A stretch of 64,000 bases of DNA. Origin: Candidatus Cybelea septentrionalis. GTDB lineage: Bacteria > Vulcanimicrobiota > Vulcanimicrobiia > Vulcanimicrobiales > Vulcanimicrobiaceae. Under the pieces are notes generated by a model that worked only from the letters and a program-made list of their open reading frames with translations, had not been told where the DNA came from and ran no database searches. Positions 58,420 through 64,000 of this stretch are shown here, piece after piece (positions within the stretch are counted from its first letter, which is position 1; every line of letters begins with the position of its first letter). A program made the translations under genes and the position numbers. The DNA is taken from NCBI GenBank assembly GCA_003158175.1, contig PMHJ01000019.1:27571-91570 (forward strand), in the 5' to 3' direction.

Positions 58420-58896
58420 ATGCGGCAAATGAAGGTCGACAAACTAGGAATCGACCTCCTGACCCACGACCCGGTGGTCATCCTTAAGGATATGGACGGC
58501 TCGCATTATCTGCCGATACTGATCGGTCCCTTTGAAGCGACGGCGATCGCACTCGCACTGGAAGGTGCCCCGGTTCCGCGTCCGCTCTCGCACGATCTGA
58601 TGCGCAACATCCTCGAGTCGCTCAATACAAACCTCGAGCAGGTCGTGATTCACGACATCAAAGACTCGACGTTTTTCGCGAAACTCGTCGTGCGCACCAA
58701 CGGCGAGCTGCAAGAAATTGATGCGCGCCCGTCCGACGGAATCGCTCTCGCTCTCCGCGTCCCCGCGCCGATCTTCGTCTCGGACAAGATCGTGCTCGAG
58801 GAGGCCGCCACCGAAAAGAGGCCTTCGAATGACACGGAAATGGCCCGATTCAAAAAGTTCCTTGACGACCTAAAGCCATCGGATTTTAATAGATGA
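58420..58896 (+). CDS. Bifunctional nuclease family protein (DUF151)
   Basis: 158 aa. It covers the whole domain: LPILIGPFEATAIALALEG and the DARPSDGIALALR signature. Family members degrade DNA and RNA in plants; the bacterial role is unclear. Its stop overlaps the next gene (ATGA). Confidence 0.9.
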   Translation: MRQMKVDKLGIDLLTHDPVVILKDMDGSHYLPILIGPFEATAIALALEGAPVPRPLSHDLMRNILESLNTNLEQVVIHDIKDSTFFAKLVVRTNGELQEIDARPSDGIALALRVPAPIFVSDKIVLEEAATEKRPSNDTEMARFKKFLDDLKPSDFNR

Positions 58897-60254
58897 AAAA
58901 TATCCTAAACCAACGCCTTGTTGCGTTGACGGCGCTTGCGTTCGTACTTTCGGGCTGCGCCTCCGGCTCGCAACCATCTCTGCCGTACATGCAGAGTGGC
59001 GCCGCACTTCGCGTGCTCGATGCCACCGGCGCCGGGAAGATCACGCACATCGTCTACATCGTGCAGGAGAACCGAAGCTTCAACGATCTTTTCAACGGCT
59101 ATCCCGGCGCGCACACCGTCTCGCGCGGCAAAATCTCGACCGGCGAGACGGTCAAACTCCAACCCGTTCCGTTGTCGGACCAATACACGATCGATCACTC
59201 CCTGGACGCATTTATCGCGGCATGCAATGGAACCGGCTCACTACCGGGTACCGACTGCCGCAACGACGGTTTCAATAATGAGGAGAGCTTCAACGGGCCC
59301 AAGGGCGTCAAATACCCGGAATACGTGTACGTGCCGCACTCGGACTCAAAGCCATACTTCGACATGGCACACGAAGGCGCGCTCGCCGACGACATGTTCC
59401 AATCGCAGCTCGACGAGAGCTTCGTGGCACATCAGTACATCATCGCGGCGCAGGCAAACTGGAGCGTCGATCTTCCCGACGGATCCTGGGGCTGTACGGT
59501 AAAGGGTTCTCAAGTCGGCTATATCACGACGCAGCGCACGATCGGCGGTTATCAGTCGGCGTGCTTCGACTACCAGACCTTGGGCGACGAACTCGACAAG
59601 GCGAAGCTCTCGTGGCGCTTCTATGCCACCCAGTATGGCGGGGGCAGCCACGACGGAGCGGTATGGTCGAGCTATCAGGCGGTTAAACACATCTACCACG
59701 GACCCGACTGGAAGAACATCATCACGCCGAACTGGAAGTTCATCACCGACGTGCGCAAGGGGCAACTAGCAAACTTTACGTGGATCACGCCGGTATGTGA
59801 CGATTCCGATCACGTCAACTGCCCGGGCGGCCACGGACCGTCGTGGGTCTCGGCGCTCGTCAATGCGGTCGGCAATAGCAAGTTCTGGGACTCGACGGCA
59901 ATCTTCATCCAGTGGGACGACTGGGGCGGCCTCTACGATCCCGTGCCTCCGCCGCACTTGGATCGCGACAGCTTAGGGATGCGAGTTCCGCTGCTGATGC
60001 TCTCTCCGTACGTCAGGCACGACTTCGTTTGCCACGACCAATACGAGACGGCCAGCGTGATCAGGTTCGCGGAAGATCTGTGGGGTCTCGGGCATCTCGA
60101 CACGCCGGCCGATAAACGCGCGCTGTCACCCGCGGCCGAATGCTTCGACTTCTCGCAGAGCCCCGCCCAATGGGTAAAGATCAAGGCACCGTTGCCGCCG
60201 AAGTTCTTCATGCAGCAATACGGCAGCGACTACTTTGCCCCGGATTACGAATAG
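58893..60254 (+). CDS. Phosphoesterase-family lipoprotein, second copy
   Basis: 453 aa, ATGA overlap with the DUF151 gene. Lipobox SGC; IVQENRSFNDLFNGYPGA; VAHQYIIAAQ; WDDWGGLYDPV. Same family as 41597-42964 with similar length, but no other gene in common nearby, so an old duplication is likely. Acid phosphatase or phospholipase C type. Confidence 0.88.
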   Translation: MKNILNQRLVALTALAFVLSGCASGSQPSLPYMQSGAALRVLDATGAGKITHIVYIVQENRSFNDLFNGYPGAHTVSRGKISTGETVKLQPVPLSDQYTIDHSLDAFIAACNGTGSLPGTDCRNDGFNNEESFNGPKGVKYPEYVYVPHSDSKPYFDMAHEGALADDMFQSQLDESFVAHQYIIAAQANWSVDLPDGSWGCTVKGSQVGYITTQRTIGGYQSACFDYQTLGDELDKAKLSWRFYATQYGGGSHDGAVWSSYQAVKHIYHGPDWKNIITPNWKFITDVRKGQLANFTWITPVCDDSDHVNCPGGHGPSWVSALVNAVGNSKFWDSTAIFIQWDDWGGLYDPVPPPHLDRDSLGMRVPLLMLSPYVRHDFVCHDQYETASVIRFAEDLWGLGHLDTPADKRALSPAAECFDFSQSPAQWVKIKAPLPPKFFMQQYGSDYFAPDYE

Positions 60255-60255
60255 C

Positions 60256-60813
60256 TTACGCGCCGGCCTCGGCGAGATGCTCGCTCCAGCGGATCCGTCC
60301 CGTCAACTGCATGATTGCGAACAGCGTGACGATCGCGCCGATCGTGATCGTGAGACCGCTCGAACCTTCGTTGAATAAAGCGTACGAAAACAGGATGAGA
60401 TAGACGAGCTGCGCGAGCCCGTTCTCCACGGCGGCAAACCGCCAGCCGACCACGAGTCGCAGGTAAGAAACCGTAAGGAACATCGTGACGGACGAGCATA
60501 TCGCGAATGCGGCCCCGATCGGAATTCGGTCGACCAGGTATGCGAAGAGCAGATGAAACGCGAAGAACGAAGCGGCGAGGAAGAAGTAGTTGACCGGATG
60601 CAGATCGATTTTTCGAAGCGTCGTGATCGCGAGCATGACGAAAAAGTAGAAAAATAGAGCGACGGGCGCCCAAAACGTGATTCGCTGAGCCAGCGGGCCG
60701 GGCTGAAGCGGGTACGGGAACGCCATCCCAATCCCGTTGCCGGTCACCAAGGTCGCGGCGCGCCACTGCAGGCGCCAACCGGGCCGCAGGGGCGTCTCGA
60801 CGTCGGGCGGCAA
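60256..60813 (-). CDS. CreD-like membrane protein, C-terminal part
   Basis: 185 aa with five membrane helices; the HLLFAYLVDRI, LVYLILFSYALF and ITIGAIVTLFAIMQLTG segments resemble the CreD C-terminus. The frame stays open upstream of TTG 60813 and reads sensibly (DAIDFPSQT) into the end of the gene at 60830, in the +1 frame. The two ORFs are probably one gene broken by a frameshift. Confidence 0.7.
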   Translation of the reverse strand: MPPDVETPLRPGWRLQWRAATLVTGNGIGMAFPYPLQPGPLAQRITFWAPVALFFYFFVMLAITTLRKIDLHPVNYFFLAASFFAFHLLFAYLVDRIPIGAAFAICSSVTMFLTVSYLRLVVGWRFAAVENGLAQLVYLILFSYALFNEGSSGLTITIGAIVTLFAIMQLTGRIRWSEHLAEAGA

Positions 60814-60829
60814 CGTCTGCGACGGAAAG

Positions 60830-61327
60830 TCAATCGCGTCGTTCCTGATGCAGCGGAAGGGTGAAATTGACGCAGCCTCGATCGAGTGCGGTTGGGTCCG
60901 TCACCCGCGTGCCCCCGATGAAGGCCTGGAAGTCCTCATACGTTCCGTCGGTGGACGGAAGTGCAAAATGGACCGAGAACCTGCGGCTGCTCGTATCGTT
61001 TCGAATCCGGTAACGCGCTAAAAACCGAACGTCGTACAGGTTGTACCAAAGAAGTCCGTCGCGCCGCTGCTCGAGGTCGAGCTTCACCTTGATCCGGCTG
61101 CTGCGAATCGGCACGACGGCGGTTTCGTAACCGTGCTTGCCGACCGCCACTTGTGCGCTCACTTGCGGCGCCAGTTGCGTCTGATCGCTGCCCCACAATG
61201 TGCTCAGCTTCTCGCGTTGACTCGACCCGGAATCGCTCGTGCGCTGCACGAGCGTCGCTCCCAGAATCATCCAGGCCACGCTGGCCGAGCAGAAGATAAA
61301 GATTATGGCTATCAGGCGTTTGAGCAT
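60830..61327 (-). CDS. CreD-like protein, N-terminal part
   Basis: 165 aa from ATG 61327 with GAGGG upstream. A membrane anchor (1-23), then a soluble beta-rich part (VKLDLEQRRDGLLWYNLYDVRF, ARYRI) like the outer domain of CreD. It stops at 60830 as TLPLHQERRD; in the next frame the protein continues into the membrane part. Tandem operator-like sites lie before it. Confidence 0.65.
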   Translation of the reverse strand: MLKRLIAIIFIFCSASVAWMILGATLVQRTSDSGSSQREKLSTLWGSDQTQLAPQVSAQVAVGKHGYETAVVPIRSSRIKVKLDLEQRRDGLLWYNLYDVRFLARYRIRNDTSSRRFSVHFALPSTDGTYEDFQAFIGGTRVTDPTALDRGCVNFTLPLHQERRD

Positions 61328-61354
61328 GAGAAGCCCTCGAGCGGCGTTGGGTTT

Positions 61355-61393
61355 ACTTTGCGATGCAAAGCTAAGTACTTTGTACCACAAAGT
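61355..61393 (-). promoter_or_regulatory. Tandem operator-like palindromes before the CreD-like gene
   Basis: ACTTTGTACCACAAAGT (61377-61393, 7+3+7) and ACTTTGCGATGCAAAGC-type (CTTTGC-GAT-GCAAAG, 61356-61370, 6+3+6). Same layout, related arms, centres 22 bp apart, or two helix turns. This fits side-by-side binding of a dimeric repressor controlling the CreD-like gene and perhaps mtnP. Confidence 0.6.
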
Positions 61394-61459
61394 TACGACC
61401 CGCGCAAGGGCCGAGGTTCACAGGATTTGGCGTGCTCGTTACGCTAGAATCGCAAGCGT

Positions 61460-62257
61460 ATGAATGATGATTTGCGGGCCGATATCGGTGTGTTCGGCGG
61501 ATCGGGCTTTTATTCGCTGATCGAGAACGCGCACGAAGCGTGGGTCGAGACGCCGTACGGGGCGCCGAGCGACAAGGTTGCGCTCGGCGAGATCGCCGGA
61601 CGCCGCGTCGCCTTTCTGCCTCGGCACGGCAAGGATCACCGGTTTCCGCCGCAAGCCATTAACTATCGCGCAAATCTCTACGCGATGAAAAAGCTCGGCG
61701 TGAAATGGATCGTCGCGCCGACCGCCAGCGGCTCGCTACTCAAGAGCGTACCGCCCGGTTCGATGGTCGTCGCCGACCAACTCGTCGACCGCACGAGCGG
61801 GCGGAAAGACACGTTCTACGACGGGCCGATCACGACGCACGTCAGCTTTGCAGACCCGTACTGCCCCACGCTGCGGCCGATTGCGGCCGAAGCCCTGAAG
61901 TCGCTCGGCATCGAAACGTTCGATCGCGGAACGGTCGTCGTAATTCAGGGACCGCGGTTTTCAACGCGCAGCGAATCGAAGTGGTTCCAGAGCCAAGGCT
62001 GGGAAGTCATCAATATGACACAATATCCGGAGGCGTATCTGGCGCGCGAGCTCGAGATGTGTTACGTCAACATCTCCCTGATCACCGACTACGACGTCGG
62101 CCTCGAGGGGATGCCGGCCGTTTCGCATCACGAAGTGATCGAGGTCTTCAACCGCAACAACGAACGCGTAAAAAGCGCGATCGGCAGAATCGTCGAGAAA
62201 ATTCCGCTCGGCTCCGACTGCTCGTGTCAGCGCGCGCTCGACGGCGCGCGCTTCTGA
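61460..62257 (+). CDS. mtnP: S-methyl-5'-thioadenosine phosphorylase family
   Basis: 265 aa. FGGSGFY near the start, LPRHGKDHRFPPQAINYRAN, VIQGPRFSTRSES and VINMTQYPEA are family marks. Cleaves MTA (or another 5'-nucleoside) with phosphate. It might also serve the futalosine route, which makes aminofutalosine here through mqnE, but no evidence links them. Confidence 0.9.
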   Translation: MNDDLRADIGVFGGSGFYSLIENAHEAWVETPYGAPSDKVALGEIAGRRVAFLPRHGKDHRFPPQAINYRANLYAMKKLGVKWIVAPTASGSLLKSVPPGSMVVADQLVDRTSGRKDTFYDGPITTHVSFADPYCPTLRPIAAEALKSLGIETFDRGTVVVIQGPRFSTRSESKWFQSQGWEVINMTQYPEAYLARELEMCYVNISLITDYDVGLEGMPAVSHHEVIEVFNRNNERVKSAIGRIVEKIPLGSDCSCQRALDGARF

Positions 62258-62261
62258 CCTC

Positions 62262-62963
62262 GTGAAAAGCCGCCCACAGGTCGATCTCACGATCTACTTC
62301 AAGGCTTTTGGATTACTCGTGCGGCACCCGTCGATCTTCGTCATGCCGCTGCTGGCCGCCGTCGTCGAGCTCTTGCTGACGCAGCTTTCGTATCTATTTA
62401 CCGATCCGCTCGGGGGTACGGGCTCGGGCATCTTTCAAATGCTCGTGCAGCTCGTCTATCTCTGGGCCTTTGGAATCACGATCATTCAGGCTAATGCCGT
62501 CTGGCGGGGCCGCCGCGGCGCGTTCGATGAGGCATGGGACGAGGGACGCGCCAAGTTCGTCGGCATTCTGTTCGCGGCAATCGGCTTTCAGTTCGTCGTG
62601 TGGGCGGCAAGCTATATCGGTTCTTTCGGCGGCTCCCTCGGGCTCATTCTCGGGGTCGTTGCGGCGCTGCTCCTCATCTACACGATCCCGGCGGCTTCGA
62701 TCGGCGGAATACCCGGCACGCTTGCGCTCTCCCAGTCCTTACGAGCCGTTCGCGCCGCGCCGGTTGCGTCGCTCATACTCGCTCTCGTCTTCTTCGTGCT
62801 CTGGTACGTCGCCGTGCCGCTGGGATTACCGTTTCTCTTGATTCATGCTCCGCCGGCAATCTGGAGCTTCGTAAGCGCCGGAGCTCGCGCGATCGCGCTG
62901 GCGTATCTTGCGTTTCCGTTTGCCAGGCAGTACGACGACGTCGCGTTTAGGGGTTACTGGTGA
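62262..62963 (+). CDS. Membrane protein of unknown function
   Basis: 233 aa, GTG start, 4 bp after mtnP. Six membrane helices (for example 27-45, 58-75, 96-150). Ends FPFARQYDDVAFRGYW. A DUF6159-like look, but I do not recognise it with confidence. Its end overlaps the next gene by 17 bp, tail to tail. Confidence 0.75.
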   Translation: MKSRPQVDLTIYFKAFGLLVRHPSIFVMPLLAAVVELLLTQLSYLFTDPLGGTGSGIFQMLVQLVYLWAFGITIIQANAVWRGRRGAFDEAWDEGRAKFVGILFAAIGFQFVVWAASYIGSFGGSLGLILGVVAALLLIYTIPAASIGGIPGTLALSQSLRAVRAAPVASLILALVFFVLWYVAVPLGLPFLLIHAPPAIWSFVSAGARAIALAYLAFPFARQYDDVAFRGYW

Positions 62964-63861
62964 GCGCAAGGCCTCCGATGAGTGCCTGCACCGCGAAGCT
63001 CGACTCGGGCTTCTGCGCGCCCGGCTTGTAGATCGAGATGCCCTCTCTCGTTCCGACGTAGAGCTTTCCACTCGCATCGACGGTCAGCGCCGAAACGCCG
63101 TCCTGAACGATAAAGGTCCGCGTCGGCTTTTTAGCGTTCGGCGCGTACACCGCGACCGTGTCGTTGCCGCCGACATAGAGATTGCCGCTACCGTCAACGG
63201 CGATCGCTCCGCCGGGATCGTTCTGCAGCGTCAACTGCGTGAAGGTTTGCGAACCGGGGGAGAGCCGGTAGACCGCTCCCGAGCTGCCCTCGCCCTGGAT
63301 CTCACCAACGAGCAGCGCGCCGGTCGAATCGAATGCCATGCTCGCCGGGTCGCCGAGACTCTGGTGCGGGATCGTCAGCGTCTCTGACGGGCTGAGCTTG
63401 CCCTTGGGATAGACCTCGAGAAAGTAGTCGCCGCTTGTCGGGGCGAGTCCCGTAACGTAGACGTTTTCGTGAGCATCGACGGCAACGGCTCCGCAGTTGA
63501 CGATACCGTCGGTAATCGTACGGAACGGGCTCGAGGCGTTAGATTTATATTCGGGAAGACTCGTCTGGTAATAGCCATCGGGTAGGTTCACTGCGTACAG
63601 AACGCCGTGCCGATCGACCCAGAGGCCACCTGGACGGCTAGCGCCGTCGGTGATCGTTTGCAAGAGCGTTTGGGAAGCGGGTGAATAAACGAGTACGCTC
63701 CCGTCGATGTTCGAAATGTAAAGCTTCTGGCCGGCCCGCGGCGCGACGCCACGGACTTGTGCCGCGACCGCCGCGGGGCTCGCCGCCGGCGGGGTGCCCG
63801 CACCGCCGCTGCAGCCCGCTGCCAACAGCGCCAAGGCAACAATACCAGACCGAAGATTCAT
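62947..63861 (-). CDS. NHL/beta-propeller lipoprotein
   Basis: 304 aa from ATG 63861 with GGAGGA upstream. Lipobox AAGC (Cys17). Blades of the type AVDAHENVYVTG, AIAVDGSGNLYVGG and ALTVDASGKLYVGT. Third member of this lipoprotein family in the window. Confidence 0.87.
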   Translation of the reverse strand: MNLRSGIVALALLAAGCSGGAGTPPAASPAAVAAQVRGVAPRAGQKLYISNIDGSVLVYSPASQTLLQTITDGASRPGGLWVDRHGVLYAVNLPDGYYQTSLPEYKSNASSPFRTITDGIVNCGAVAVDAHENVYVTGLAPTSGDYFLEVYPKGKLSPSETLTIPHQSLGDPASMAFDSTGALLVGEIQGEGSSGAVYRLSPGSQTFTQLTLQNDPGGAIAVDGSGNLYVGGNDTVAVYAPNAKKPTRTFIVQDGVSALTVDASGKLYVGTREGISIYKPGAQKPESSFAVQALIGGLALTSNP

Positions 63862-63927
63862 AGTTGCTCCTCCTTGCGCAATTGAATAGCAAGCACTCAT
63901 GAAGGAACTCTGAACGCTACAGCTTGG

Positions 63928-64000
63928 TCATCCTTCGACAAGCTCAGGATGACACCGACAGGCTCAGGATGACACCGACAGGCTCAGGATGACACCGACA
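63928..64000. repeat. Hairpin repeat copy 10 with 20-bp tandem units
   Basis: A full unit (63928-63952), then two complete 20-bp units GGCTCAGGATGACACCGACA (63961-63980, 63981-64000) running off the right edge. Upstream of a lipoprotein gene. Confidence 0.9.

Overview
This is a GC-rich bacterial window with two different parts. Positions 1-10.6 kb are an accessory region. The remaining 53 kb are densely packed housekeeping and envelope genes. An AcrB-type RND pump, many lipoproteins, LytR-CpsA-Psr and RodZ-like envelope genes, RNase J, the futalosine menaquinone pathway and an actinobacterial-looking MutY suggest a diderm member of a deep Terrabacteria lineage. Candidatus Eremiobacterota (WPS-2) is my guess. 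It is an inference from gene content and not a database result.

Accessory region. A leftward, translationally coupled operon (3736 to beyond position 1) encodes an XRE-type repressor, a small HTH protein with a membrane anchor, a basic protein of unknown role, a small HNH-like protein and a family-B DNA polymerase that runs off the left edge. No ORF call covers the polymerase because its stop lies outside the window; I read it by translating the minus strand by hand. Divergently, an HTH-like protein precedes an intact solo Cas1 (534 aa) with a C-terminal zinc finger and HTH. No Cas2, effector genes or CRISPR array are visible. Cas1 plus PolB plus HNH plus HTH is the gene set of a casposon, so the left 6.6 kb is best read as a bacterial casposon-like element. 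From 6.6 to 10.5 kb follow an HNH protein coupled to a winged-helix/TIR-like protein, flanked by two homologous helical proteins: a candidate defence module.

Core region. An eight-gene leftward run (19425 to 10676) carries a RodZ-like protein, a YajQ protein, RimO, LCP, polysaccharide deacetylase, a small membrane ORF, a beta-propeller lipoprotein and SecA. Then come mnmA; a leftward ftsK-PAP2-mqnE-mqnA-mqnC run; an isocitrate/isopropylmalate-dehydrogenase homologue; RNase J; an HtrA protease; dnaK-grpE-dnaJ; an ABC exporter; a two-subunit CoA transferase next to an acyl-CoA dehydrogenase; nth-mutY; lpd-lipB-lipA; an RND pump; a putative outer-membrane protein; an SGNH lipoprotein; a FUSC protein; glutamate dehydrogenase; YchF; a bifunctional-nuclease-family protein; a phosphoesterase lipoprotein; a CreD-like locus apparently split by a frameshift; an MTA-phosphorylase-family enzyme; and a third beta-propeller lipoprotein.

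A short hairpin repeat (TCATCCT-N11-AGGATGA and compensated variants) is scattered between core genes. It supplies the stop codons of several genes and has grown into the C-termini of mqnA and mqnE. I saw no rRNA, tRNA or CRISPR array.
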